Origin: an uncultured bacterium
Lineage (GTDB): Bacteria > Verrucomicrobiota > Kiritimatiellia > RFP12 > UBA1067
NCBI GenBank assembly: GCA_902772905.1
Contig: CACYCL010000146.1
Span: 1 to 37,874, forward strand
Direction: 5' to 3'
DNA: 37,874 nt
In this document: positions 1 through 8,126 of the stretch, piece after piece
Position numbering within the stretch: position 1 is the stretch's first letter
How the letters are laid out: each line of letters opens with the position of its first letter
Program-made: the position numbers and the translations under genes
The notes under the pieces: generated by a model
Seen by the model: only the letters and a program-made list of their open reading frames with translations
Database searches by the model: none
What the model was told of the DNA's origin: nothing

Positions 1-2686
1 GCACCTTGCCGCCGTTGCCGGTATAACGTTTCGCATATTCCGGATCTGCCGTGAAGTACGCCTCCGGTTTGATGACGCCCTTGCCGGGCTCCTGCGTCAG
101 CGGATCGTACTCCGAGCCGCGATACACGACCAGCGGCTCGCCCTTCTCGTCGACGACCTGCGACTTGCCAAACCACCGCTTGAACTGCCGCGTCGCCGTC
201 TGCGAAACAATACCCCCCTTGACCGGCGAACCCTCATCTGCTATACTATGCAATGTTCCCTGTGAAATGGATCTGCTGGGCGATTGGAGCCCTGACCTTC
301 CGTTTTCAGGGTTGCGATGGGTCTTGGTTTCTCTGGGCGATTGGAGCCCAGCCACTCCAAGGCCTTTTGCTTTCTCTCCAAGTCGCTCAAGAATCGTCTT
401 CGACTCCGCGCCGTCGATGTAGAATACGCCGACTTCCCCGTTGGCCTCTTTCTCAATGGCGTCGGCAACCAATTTCTTCCAGGCGTTCTTCTTCCCGAAC
501 ATCGTGAGCGCAATATGCGCGTCGATTTGCGTGCCTCCGGCTCGCCCGACGCCGCTCATCTTGACCGGCACAATGACGCTCGCGCCGGTGTTGTCCTTCA
601 TCTTGAGGATGGCCACGACGCTGTCGCTCGGAGAAGACTCCGACGTAATGATCATCAGCGGCTTTTCAAGCGCCTTCGGCAGAAGCTTCAGATTGCCCTT
701 CATCTTGTGAAGATGCTTGCCCTCTACACCCTCGCCTTCGCCGAAATAGCAGCTGAGTACATGCCCCTGCCCCATCATCACCGGCAGTCTCGCAAAGCCG
801 ATGTCTGCAAACGGCTTCGGCGTCTCGCTCACAAACACATGCTCTTTCGACACTGGCTTCTTGTTCTTCACGATCTTGTCAACCGCCTTGTCGAACGGCA
901 CCTCGTAGTACCGCTGCTTCCCGTCGCCAAGTGCCGACGGCCCGACGCTCCCCCTGTCCTGCGCGCGGCCGCTCGCGGCCGCGTTCCCGCCCCTCGCCGC
1001 GAACCTCCCCTCCGCGATGTCGCGCTCCATCTCGCGCATCGTCTCCCAGTCAAGGTCGAAGCCGGGCTCGCCCTCCTCGATGCGGCTCCGCACGTAGTCC
1101 AGAACGTTCATCCCGCTCTGCTCCCACCGCTCACGCGCCTCCGCCTCCTCCCTCTCCGCCTCCTCGGCGTAGTGCCGCTCCTCGCGCAGCGTCTCCAGCG
1201 TCTTGCCCTGCTTGGCCGCCTTCACCCACTCGTCGTAGTTCGCCCTGTCCTCCGCAAGCATCGACGCCAGCCGCCCCGGGCTCATCTCCCGGAACGCAGG
1301 GTTCTGCAGCTCCTCTGCAAGCTCCTCGAATATCCCGTCGTTCCTTCCGATCGTCGGATACCGCCCGAATATCTCCGCCAGCTCCCCGTCCAGCCCGTTG
1401 CGCCCCTTCACGTAGACGTTCCCGCTCTTCGACAGCCGAAGTTCCACGCCGTTCAGCCTCTGCTGTATCCAGTCCGTGACGTTCGCGTCGTCGTGCCCGA
1501 ACACGACCTTGCCGCCAGGCTGCGTCTTCTCCATGTCGACCGGCAGGGCGAAGAGATATCCCCGGTCGTTGCGCCATCTCAGCACGCCGTTCGACCCGCT
1601 GCCCTCCGCTTCGTCGTAGCGCCTTATGCTGCGCTTGCTCGGCGGCGTCGCCTTCTTCGTCCCGAACTCCTTCCCTCGCAGCAGCTCCGCGTTCACGGCG
1701 TCCGCGAACTCCTCGACCGTCATGCGCTCGACCTGCTCCTCGGTCATGTCCGCAAGCCCGAACGCGCCCTTGAACGCCGCCCAGAACTCCTTCAGCCACG
1801 CCCTGAGCCCCGCGTCCACGCCCCTGGCGGTCACAAGCCGTTCGCCCCGGTCCCCGATGAGCGTCGCCAGCGCCTCGTCGCAGATGCCTTCCGCGTTGCC
1901 CTTCAGGTAGCTGTACTCGTGTCCTTCCGTGTTCGCAAGCCGCTCGATCTCCTTGTAGTAGTCGCTCGCCTTCACGAGCTCCATGCCCCTCTTCCAGAGT
2001 GCGTTGTTGATGGTCTTGAGCGACTCCAGCGCCAGATGCCCGTACTCGTGTATCGGCGTGTTGAGATTCAGCGCCGCCGGATTGAAGTGCAGCACGCCCT
2101 CGCCGTCGAGAAAGCCGTAGATGTTCCCGTGGTTGTCCACATACTGCCTGCCGTTCGACGTCTTCGCCAGCGCCTCTCTGAAGCTCGCCTCGTCATACGT
2201 CACGCCGTTCCCGAGCGTCGTCTTGAACAAAAGCCCCAGCAGCTTCGAGCGCGTCTCAAGCTTCGCCTGCGTCTTCGCCAGCCCCTGCGTCCTTATCTGC
2301 TCCAGAAACGCCTCGACTACAGGCCGCTGCTCTTCCGGAAGCCGCACCTTGACCCCGTTGCGCTGCGCAATCCTCGCCATCTGCGCAATCACCGCCGCCA
2401 TCTCCGCCGCTCGCTCCGGACTCGACAGCGCCCTGTCCGTCAGCCCGTCCACCTTGACGCCCTCGGCGCTCACGTCGATCTTGAGTTCCGGAAACGCCGC
2501 GCAGCCGAGGATCCCGTATTCGCCCGCCGTCAGTCTCGCTCCCTTCAGCCGCCCGGCCTGCTCCACGCCGTCCAGCGCCGTCTGCGGCGCCCTCTCCCGA
2601 CTCGCGGCCTCCGCGCCGCGTAAATCTCCGCCGACCATCGCCCCGACCGTCGTGATCGCGCCGTCCGCCGTCTCTACCGGCTCCAC
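1..2686 (-). CDS. Large polyvalent effector-like protein (zincin, MuF-C-like and ADP-ribosyltransferase-like parts), 3' end outside window
   Basis: The minus-strand frame is open from the window edge to 2983, where a TAA closes it upstream. The C-terminus lies outside the window. GTG at 2686 is the first conventional start and ATG 2638 the next; neither has a clear ribosome site. Numbering from 2686, residues 213-217 are HEYGH, a zincin metallopeptidase motif, followed about 40 residues later by an acidic GICDEA segment that could supply the third zinc ligand. Residues about 615-775 resemble the MuF C-terminal domain of phage and conjugative-element polyvalent proteins. From about 832 comes RWFGKSQVVDEKGEPLVVYRG, then YFTADPEYAKRY, typical of the ADP-ribosyltransferase-like end of such proteins. 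The N-terminal 200 residues are Ala/Glu/Arg-rich. Proteins of this type are usually carried by phages or conjugative elements; an effector role is inferred. The long antisense open frames here are shadows. Confidence 0.75.
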   Translation of the reverse strand, partial: MEPVETADGAITTVGAMVGGDLRGAEAASRERAPQTALDGVEQAGRLKGARLTAGEYGILGCAAFPELKIDVSAEGVKVDGLTDRALSSPERAAEMAAVIAQMARIAQRNGVKVRLPEEQRPVVEAFLEQIRTQGLAKTQAKLETRSKLLGLLFKTTLGNGVTYDEASFREALAKTSNGRQYVDNHGNIYGFLDGEGVLHFNPAALNLNTPIHEYGHLALESLKTINNALWKRGMELVKASDYYKEIERLANTEGHEYSYLKGNAEGICDEALATLIGDRGERLVTARGVDAGLRAWLKEFWAAFKGAFGLADMTEEQVERMTVEEFADAVNAELLRGKEFGTKKATPPSKRSIRRYDEAEGSGSNGVLRWRNDRGYLFALPVDMEKTQPGGKVVFGHDDANVTDWIQQRLNGVELRLSKSGNVYVKGRNGLDGELAEIFGRYPTIGRNDGIFEELAEELQNPAFREMSPGRLASMLAEDRANYDEWVKAAKQGKTLETLREERHYAEEAEREEAEARERWEQSGMNVLDYVRSRIEEGEPGFDLDWETMREMERDIAEGRFAARGGNAAASGRAQDRGSVGPSALGDGKQRYYEVPFDKAVDKIVKNKKPVSKEHVFVSETPKPFADIGFARLPVMMGQGHVLSCYFGEGEGVEGKHLHKMKGNLKLLPKALEKPLMIITSESSPSDSVVAILKMKDNTGASVIVPVKMSGVGRAGGTQIDAHIALTMFGKKNAWKKLVADAIEKEANGEVGVFYIDGAESKTILERLGEKAKGLGVAGLQSPRETKTHRNPENGRSGLQSPSRSISQGTLHSIADEGSPVKGGIVSQTATRQFKRWFGKSQVVDEKGEPLVVYRGSEYDPLTQEPGKGVIKPEAYFTADPEYAKRYTGNGGKV
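276..349. repeat. Two copies of a 17-bp sequence 57 bp apart
   Basis: CTGGGCGATTGGAGCCC occurs at 276-292 and again at 333-349. Both copies lie in the polyvalent gene, in phase (57 bp is 19 codons), and encode GLQSP twice in the linker between the MuF-C-like and ADP-ribosyltransferase-like regions. The second copy extends to a small palindrome, CTGGGC/GCCCAG, at 333-351. It may be a remnant of a longer repeat unit. Confidence 0.6.
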
Positions 2687-2852
2687 CGCCGTTCCACGCG
2701 CCTCCGCGTCGCTCAGCTGCGGGTTCCTCGCCCTTATCGCCCTTGCCTTCGCCTCGTCCAGCGCCTCGTCCAGAGCCCTGTCCAGATTCGTGGACTCAGC
2801 GCCGCGCGCCCTGTCCAGATTCGCGGCCTCCGCGCCGCGTAAATCTCCGCCG
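2602..2852. repeat. Exact 32-bp direct repeat (2602-2633 and 2821-2852)
   Basis: The same 32 bases, beginning TCGCGGCCTCCGCGCCGCG, occur at 2602-2633 and 2821-2852. In the polyvalent frame both encode GGDLRGAEAA. The spacing of 219 bp is a multiple of three, so frame is kept. The second copy overlaps the 33-bp tandem repeat. Confidence 0.8.
2775..2840. repeat. 33-bp tandem repeat, two units
   Basis: Units at 2775-2807 and 2808-2840 each start GCCCTGTCCAGATTCG and are nearly identical. On the minus strand they encode an 11-residue unit of the form RGAE(A/S)(A/T)NLDRA. The in-frame period suggests expansion within the coding region of the polyvalent protein or an ancestor of it. Confidence 0.75.
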
Positions 2853-2896
2853 CCAAGCCCGCCTTCGCGCTCGGCGCGCTCTTCCTCCTCGCGGGA

Positions 2897-2919
2897 AAGA
2901 CGCGCATTTTCCGCGTCTT
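2897..2919. other. Hairpin, 8-bp stem and 7-nt loop
   Basis: AAGACGCG at 2897-2904 pairs perfectly with CGCGTCTT at 2912-2919 around a 7-base loop. It lies between the repeat-rich start of the polyvalent frame and the hrpA promoter. A T-run at 2942-2947 is too far away for a standard intrinsic terminator reading rightward, so its role is open. Confidence 0.5.
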
Positions 2920-2946
2920 CCGCTTCGCGCCCGATTTTAACTTTTT

Positions 2947-2955
2947 TGGTATAAT
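2947..2955 (+). promoter_or_regulatory. Extended -10 promoter of hrpA, probably leaderless
   Basis: TGGTATAAT at 2947-2955 is a perfect extended -10 box (TGn plus TATAAT). No good -35 hexamer is seen 16-18 bp upstream. The hrpA GTG at 2965 is only 9 nt downstream, so the transcript would start within a few bases of the start codon. The palindrome GTCCA-TTGAG-TGGAC at 2956-2970 overlaps the expected start point and the start codon and could be an operator. Confidence 0.6.
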
Positions 2956-2964
2956 GTCCATTGA

Positions 2965-5900
2965 GTGGACAGCGAACTAGAGCTTAATTATCCTGCGAAC
3001 CTCCCGATATGCGAACATCGGGACGAGATACTTTCGCTTCTCCGTAGAAACCAGGCGCTAGTCGTATGCGGCGACACTGGCTCAGGCAAGACAACGCAGC
3101 TGCCCAAAATGGCGGTGGAGCTTGGGCGCGGCACAAGCGGACGGCGCATTGCGTGTACGCAGCCGCGCCGTCTCGCAGCCGTCACCGTAGCCGAACGCGT
3201 GGCTGCGGAACTAAAGACAGCTGTAGGCGACGTCGTTGGCTACCAGCATCGATTCGCACGTTGCTTCTCAGACTCCACGCGCATCAAGTTCATGACGGAC
3301 GGAGTGCTGCTCGCCGAGACGCGCACCGACCCGCTCCTGCGAGCATACGACACGATCATCGTGGACGAGGCGCATGAACGCTCGCTTAACATCGACTTCC
3401 TTCTCGGCATACTGAAGCGCATCATGCCGCGACGCCCGGATCTGAAGGTGATTGTCTCGTCCGCGACTCTCGACACGCAGAAGTTTGCCGCGTTCTTCAA
3501 CGCACCAGCGCTTGAAATTCCCGGACGCCTCTTTCCAATAGAAATGCGATACCGCGAGCCGCCGGACGGAGAAGACGTCGACTTGCCACGCGAGACTTCG
3601 GCCGCCATCCGCGAGCTTCCGCCAGAAGACGACATCCTTGTGTTCATGCCGGGCGAGCGTGACATTCGCGAAACCGCCGACCATCTTCGCCGCAGCCCCT
3701 TCCATGTCGACGACGATGTGATTCCGCTTCTCGCTTCGCTCCCAGCGTCCGAGCAGCAGCGCGCATTCCGGCATTCGTCGAAGCGCCGCGTCATCCTCGC
3801 AACAAATGTAGCCGAGACGTCCGTGACGATACCTGGCATACGCGCAGTGATTGACTCCGGCCTCGCTCGCATCTCGCGCTATGTGCACCGCACTCAGGTG
3901 CAGAGACTGCAAATAGAACCAATCTCACAGGCGTCCGCCAAGCAGCGCGCCGGGCGGTGCGGAAGACTGGGCCCAGGCGTTTGCGTGCGTCTCTACTCGG
4001 AGAAGGATTTCCTCGCGCGCGAACCCTACACTCCGCCTGAAGTGCTCCGATCATCGCTTGCAGGAGTGATACTGACAATGCTCGACCTGCGGCTTGGCGA
4101 CATAGAGAGCTTCCCGTTCCTCGATCCGCCGCGTCCTGCAATGGTAAGGGAGGGCATCAGGGAACTGCTGGAACTAGGAGCCATCGCACATGTCGGCGCA
4201 CGCGTTGCGGGCGATCCTGGTCGCGGCGTCGGTCTCACTCCGATTGGCCGCAAGCTCGCGCGCATTCCGATACAGCCACGCCTTGCGCGCATACTCATCT
4301 CGGCCTCGGAATTCGCCACCCTTCCGTCCGCAATCCCCGTTGTCGCCGCGATGAGCTGCGACGACCCACGACGCCGACCAGTAGACGAACGTGAAAAGGC
4401 CGATGCCGCACACGCGCAGTTCCGAGTGCCAGGTTCGGACTTCCTCGGCACGCTGAAGCTGTGGAAATGGTGGGACGAGCAGTCAAAAACGCTTTCACAG
4501 ACGCAGCTCAGGAAGTTCGCCGCAAAGCATTATCTTTCATATCCTAAATTGAGAGAATGGCGCGACCTCGTTCGCCAGCTCACGGACCTTTCGAAGCGAC
4601 TCGGACTCGACATCGAAAACGACAACGGCGGCCCCGACTCGCTGCACCGCGCCCTTCTGTCGGGACTTCTCGCTCGGATCGGCCGACTCGACCCGGAAAC
4701 GCATGACTATCGCGGCGCACATGCCCTTCGCTTTGCGCTACATCCTTCATCCGTGCTTACAAAGAAAACACGTTCCTCGACTCCAGCCAATCATGGCCAG
4801 ATAACAGAACGGCAAACCGCGAAGCACACGCCTGAATGGATTGTCGCCGGCGAGCTTGTCGACACGTCGCGTCTGTATGCGCGCAATGCCGCAGAAATCG
4901 ACGTGCGCTGGATAGAGCCAATCGCCGGCGACCTCGTGAAGCGCAGCTACCGCGCTCCCGAATGGGATGCCGAGAACGGCTTCGCACGTGCGCTTGAGCA
5001 GGTCACGCTTTACGGGCTTGTGATCGTGCCGTCTCGCCGACGCGACTTGAGCCGCATTGACCCAGAGACCGCCCGAAGGCTTTTCATAGAGCATGGACTC
5101 GTACGAGGCGAACTTCCGCATCCACCAGCGCCTGTCCGCTCCAACTTGTCGCTGATAGGCGAAATATCGCGGCGCGCGGAGCGCCTTCGCCGTCCGGAGC
5201 TGTTCGACGCCGACGCCCTTGCCAGGCACTTCAATGAAACCGTCCCGCAAGAAATCGTGTCCGCTCGCGACCTGGTAAAATGGCTAAGGAGTGCAACGGA
5301 CGACGAACTCGCCGCATTCCATCTCGACAAACGGCGTTGGCTGCCGAAAGTAGACATATCAAATGCGGCATTTCCAGACTCGATAAGAATCGGAAACTAC
5401 CGGCTCTCGCTTTCCTACCGCCACGCCCCCGACAATCCCGAATGCGACGGAATCACTTGCACCGTGAACGCAAAGGATGCCGCAGTTTTGCGCCTCTGGA
5501 ACGCCGACTGGCTCGTTCCCGGCGCGCTTTCGGAGAAGATCGCATTCCTTCTGGGCGCACTTCCTTCCGCGCTACGCCGCATCGTGCAGCCAATATCAGA
5601 CACAGTGGCCATACTCACGCCGCTTCTCCGCCCTGACGAAACACCGCTTTGCGACGCCGTCCGAAAGGCACTCTACGCGCACAACGGCATCTTCATCCCC
5701 GCAAGCGCATGGGAAGGCGTCAAGTATCCGCCGCATCTTCTCGTTCGGTACAGAGTCAAGAACGACGAAGGCCGCATTGTCGTGGAGACTCGCGACCTAA
5801 ACGCTGCGCTTTCTGCGGCAGGCGTTGGCAGAAGAGCAGCACAGGCCGCCGGCACTGCGACAAAGTCAGTAGACTGGACATTCGGCATCATCCCAGAGAA

Positions 5901-6729
5901 GACGGAGTCTGCTGCAGCATCATGGACGCTTACTCACTACCCGGCGCTTGTGGATGGGGGCGACGGCGTGTCCGTCGGAATCTTCACGACTGCGGATGCC
6001 GCAGCCGCTTCACACGCAGTCGGCATTGCACGACTCATCTTCTTGAGGATGACTCGGTTCTCGCGCCCGTCCTTTTCACCAAGCAGATTGTCCGTTGGCG
6101 CTGCACTGTACCTCAAGACGCTTGGCTACAGCAGTTCACGCATTGCCGAGGACATTCTCTGGTCTGCAATACGCAAAGCTGCGGTCGATGGACTTCCGTC
6201 CGTGCGCACCAAGGACGACTTCGAGCGCAGACTCACAGAGCGACGCAAGGAAATAGAATCCGCAAAGACCGAAGTGGCGGCTCTTTTCTCGTCTGCAGTG
6301 GAAGATGCCGCCGCCTGCTCCGACCGGCTCAATGCGGCGAATCTCCCTGACGACATATCCGACGAAATCGGGGTCCAGCTGGCGTGGCTCGTGTTCCCTG
6401 GATTCGCGAAGGCAGTGACACCTGCGCGACTGCACCACTACGCGAGATACCTCAAAGGCGTTCGCACAAGAATCGACCGCGCGCGGAACAATCCCGCTGG
6501 CGACAGAACCAAGGAAGCACGCTTCGCGCCGTTCTGGGAACGATGCCGTGCAGCGCTTGTGTCGAAGGAAATCACAGGCGCGCAGCGCACGGCGCTTGAT
6601 AATTACAGATGGATGGTTGAAGAATTCAGAATCTCAGTCTTCGCGCCTGAGCTGAGGACGCCCGTGCCTGTTAGCGAGAAGCGGCTCGACGCTCTCTGGT
6701 GCCAAGTGGGTTGTCATCACTTCTCATGA
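2965..6729 (+). CDS. hrpA: ATP-dependent RNA helicase HrpA (DEAH box)
   Basis: This 1254-residue protein is close to the usual 1300 of bacterial HrpA. Walker A is GDTGSGKT at 36-43, the DEAH box at 134-137 (IIVDEAHERS) and motif III SAT at 166-168. The helicase C-domain shows TNVAETSVTIPGI and QRAGRCGR, followed by the HA2/ratchet region and the long C-terminal domain typical of HrpA (DUF3418 type). DEAH helicases of this family unwind RNA 3' to 5' and act in mRNA processing and on stalled ribosomes in the cytoplasm. GTG at 2965 is the earliest possible start, because the preceding in-frame codon (2962-2964) is TGA, and it precedes the conserved N-terminal core. There is no ribosome site, in keeping with a leaderless message. 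Its 3' end overlaps the convergent gene at 6717-7442 by 13 bp. Confidence 0.96.
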   Translation: MDSELELNYPANLPICEHRDEILSLLRRNQALVVCGDTGSGKTTQLPKMAVELGRGTSGRRIACTQPRRLAAVTVAERVAAELKTAVGDVVGYQHRFARCFSDSTRIKFMTDGVLLAETRTDPLLRAYDTIIVDEAHERSLNIDFLLGILKRIMPRRPDLKVIVSSATLDTQKFAAFFNAPALEIPGRLFPIEMRYREPPDGEDVDLPRETSAAIRELPPEDDILVFMPGERDIRETADHLRRSPFHVDDDVIPLLASLPASEQQRAFRHSSKRRVILATNVAETSVTIPGIRAVIDSGLARISRYVHRTQVQRLQIEPISQASAKQRAGRCGRLGPGVCVRLYSEKDFLAREPYTPPEVLRSSLAGVILTMLDLRLGDIESFPFLDPPRPAMVREGIRELLELGAIAHVGARVAGDPGRGVGLTPIGRKLARIPIQPRLARILISASEFATLPSAIPVVAAMSCDDPRRRPVDEREKADAAHAQFRVPGSDFLGTLKLWKWWDEQSKTLSQTQLRKFAAKHYLSYPKLREWRDLVRQLTDLSKRLGLDIENDNGGPDSLHRALLSGLLARIGRLDPETHDYRGAHALRFALHPSSVLTKKTRSSTPANHGQITERQTAKHTPEWIVAGELVDTSRLYARNAAEIDVRWIEPIAGDLVKRSYRAPEWDAENGFARALEQVTLYGLVIVPSRRRDLSRIDPETARRLFIEHGLVRGELPHPPAPVRSNLSLIGEISRRAERLRRPELFDADALARHFNETVPQEIVSARDLVKWLRSATDDELAAFHLDKRRWLPKVDISNAAFPDSIRIGNYRLSLSYRHAPDNPECDGITCTVNAKDAAVLRLWNADWLVPGALSEKIAFLLGALPSALRRIVQPISDTVAILTPLLRPDETPLCDAVRKALYAHNGIFIPASAWEGVKYPPHLLVRYRVKNDEGRIVVETRDLNAALSAAGVGRRAAQAAGTATKSVDWTFGIIPEKTESAAASWTLTHYPALVDGGDGVSVGIFTTADAAAASHAVGIARLIFLRMTRFSRPSFSPSRLSVGAALYLKTLGYSSSRIAEDILWSAIRKAAVDGLPSVRTKDDFERRLTERRKEIESAKTEVAALFSSAVEDAAACSDRLNAANLPDDISDEIGVQLAWLVFPGFAKAVTPARLHHYARYLKGVRTRIDRARNNPAGDRTKEARFAPFWERCRAALVSKEITGAQRTALDNYRWMVEEFRISVFAPELRTPVPVSEKRLDALWCQVGCHHFS

Positions 6730-7442
6730 CGATGGCGGTATATGGCCGCCGCCTGTTCGACTATGTCGCGCCAACCGCCGCGCGCCGCCCAGTATATCGC
6801 CGAGAGCTGGGGATCTGTCCAATCGTCAAAGCCAGTCGCCTTCTCTATGACCTGCATCACATTATGATCCATGCCAAGCTCGTTCCATGCATTGCGTCGG
6901 CGCACGTCCTCGACAATCTCGCGCCATTTCTGGCGATATATCGGAGCGGCATCGTCGATGTTCGCGCCGATCTTCAGCTCAAAGAGCCATGCCAGTTCGC
7001 GATGCAGCTCGGGAGACTTCGGGTTAAGGCGCAATCCTTCGTCGCGCAACAGCCGAATGCCAGCTTCAACCCAACGCCAGCGATCCTCGTGCGTAGCCAT
7101 CATAACCGAAATGTTGTACGCCAGGTTCCATGCCGCATAGCTCCAGACTTCCGGCGTATGCGGTTCCATCAAGGTTAGCATACTGGCAAGTTGCGCAAGT
7201 TCCACATATCGCCCTTCGTCCTGCAGCCTGTCGGCCCTGAACCACACCACCTCCGCCGCAATAGACCTGAGCCCTCCAAGCGCCGCAAGCGCACCCTCTG
7301 CCAGGACTGGCGCCGAAGGCGGACGACGCGCCCTGAGGACCAGCTGACCGACTACTGACGCGGACAGCAGCGCAACCACTGTCAAAGCAACGCAAACAGG
7401 CCGCAATCGCCCATTCCGACTCTCCATAACTTTTCTCATCAT
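6717..7442 (-). CDS. Membrane-anchored helical-repeat protein, unknown function
   Basis: This 241-residue product has one hydrophobic segment near residues 14-35, then a soluble, helical, TPR-like region rich in Trp and Arg (for example VVWFRADRLQDEGRY and WSYAAWNLAYN). It is probably anchored in the inner membrane and faces outward; no function is recognised. The frame is open further upstream, but ATG at 7442 overlaps the stop of the hemolysin III gene as ATGA (7439-7442), so translational coupling fixes the start here. ATG 7439 and ATG 7424 are alternatives. It is the last gene of the GDPD-hemolysin III unit and meets hrpA tail to tail. Confidence 0.8.
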   Translation of the reverse strand: MMRKVMESRNGRLRPVCVALTVVALLSASVVGQLVLRARRPPSAPVLAEGALAALGGLRSIAAEVVWFRADRLQDEGRYVELAQLASMLTLMEPHTPEVWSYAAWNLAYNISVMMATHEDRWRWVEAGIRLLRDEGLRLNPKSPELHRELAWLFELKIGANIDDAAPIYRQKWREIVEDVRRRNAWNELGMDHNVMQVIEKATGFDDWTDPQLSAIYWAARGGWRDIVEQAAAIYRHRHEK

Positions 7443-8095
7443 ACAGGCATAACGTACCAAAGGAAACAGAAGAAGTGGCATATCGTGCCGGCAAGCACGA
7501 AAAGATGCCATACCATGTGAGCGTACGGCAGCGACTTCCAGAGATAGAACACGCATCCAACGGTATACAGACCGCCGCCAACCGTAAGCCACATGGTACC
7601 TAGTCCACGCAGTTCATGAATTAGCGGCACTATTGCAACAACCGCCATCCAGCCCATTACCGCATAGGCGATGGTGGACACGCGACGGAAGCGCCCAGTA
7701 GTCCGTATCTTGAAGATTACGCCTGCTAGCGCAGCCCCCCACTCTATCGCAAATATCGTCCAGGCAAGCACCGGATGCCCGGGCCTGAGCGTCACAAGGC
7801 AGAACGGTGTGTAGCTGCCAGCGATGAGAACGTAGATGGACATGTGATCCATCACATGAAGCACTCGCTTCGCCGGCAGATACGATACGGCATGATACGC
7901 CGACGACACCGAATACAGCAGAATCATGCAGAAGCCGAAGATGGCCGCGCTGGTGGTCTTCCAGCCAACGTCCACGCCGCTCGACGCTCCCTGCCACAGC
8001 AGAAGCGCCAGCATGGCCGCACCTAGGTGCGAGCCAACTACGTGCGTAACGGCGTTAGCAACCTCTTCGCCACTAGTTTGTGCGCGGTCGGCCAT
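7439..8095 (-). CDS. Hemolysin III / PAQR family membrane protein
   Basis: The protein has 218 residues with about seven hydrophobic segments, the usual size of the family. Hallmarks are SSAYHA, then KRVLHVMDHMSIYVLIAGSY with its conserved His and Asp, and MVWHLFVLAGTICHFF near the C-terminus. These His/Asp residues form the metal-binding site that suggests hydrolase activity in PAQR proteins. The bacterial 'hemolysin' name is historical and the substrate is uncertain. The start at 8095 follows GAGGAGG 4 bases upstream. It lies 31 bp after the GDPD gene and overlaps the next gene by 4 bp, so the three are probably co-transcribed. A link to membrane lipid turnover with GDPD is inferred from context only. 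Confidence 0.93.
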   Translation of the reverse strand: MADRAQTSGEEVANAVTHVVGSHLGAAMLALLLWQGASSGVDVGWKTTSAAIFGFCMILLYSVSSAYHAVSYLPAKRVLHVMDHMSIYVLIAGSYTPFCLVTLRPGHPVLAWTIFAIEWGAALAGVIFKIRTTGRFRRVSTIAYAVMGWMAVVAIVPLIHELRGLGTMWLTVGGGLYTVGCVFYLWKSLPYAHMVWHLFVLAGTICHFFCFLWYVMPV

Positions 8096-8126
8096 CTAGC
8101 CTCCTCATCGATGTCAAGCGGCAGGA

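Noticed and set aside
317-2623. Long plus-strand open frame of 768 codons
   Set aside because: Arg/Leu/His-rich sequence with no domain. The opposite strand encodes the recognisable HEYGH, MuF-C-like and ADP-ribosyltransferase-like parts, so this is a shadow of high-GC coding DNA.
2897-2947. Hairpin plus T-run as a rightward intrinsic terminator
   Set aside because: The T-run starts 22 bases after the stem, and no rightward gene ends here.
2121-2954. Plus-strand open frame rich in Ser, Ala and Pro
   Set aside because: Low-complexity shadow of the minus-strand polyvalent gene and its repeats.
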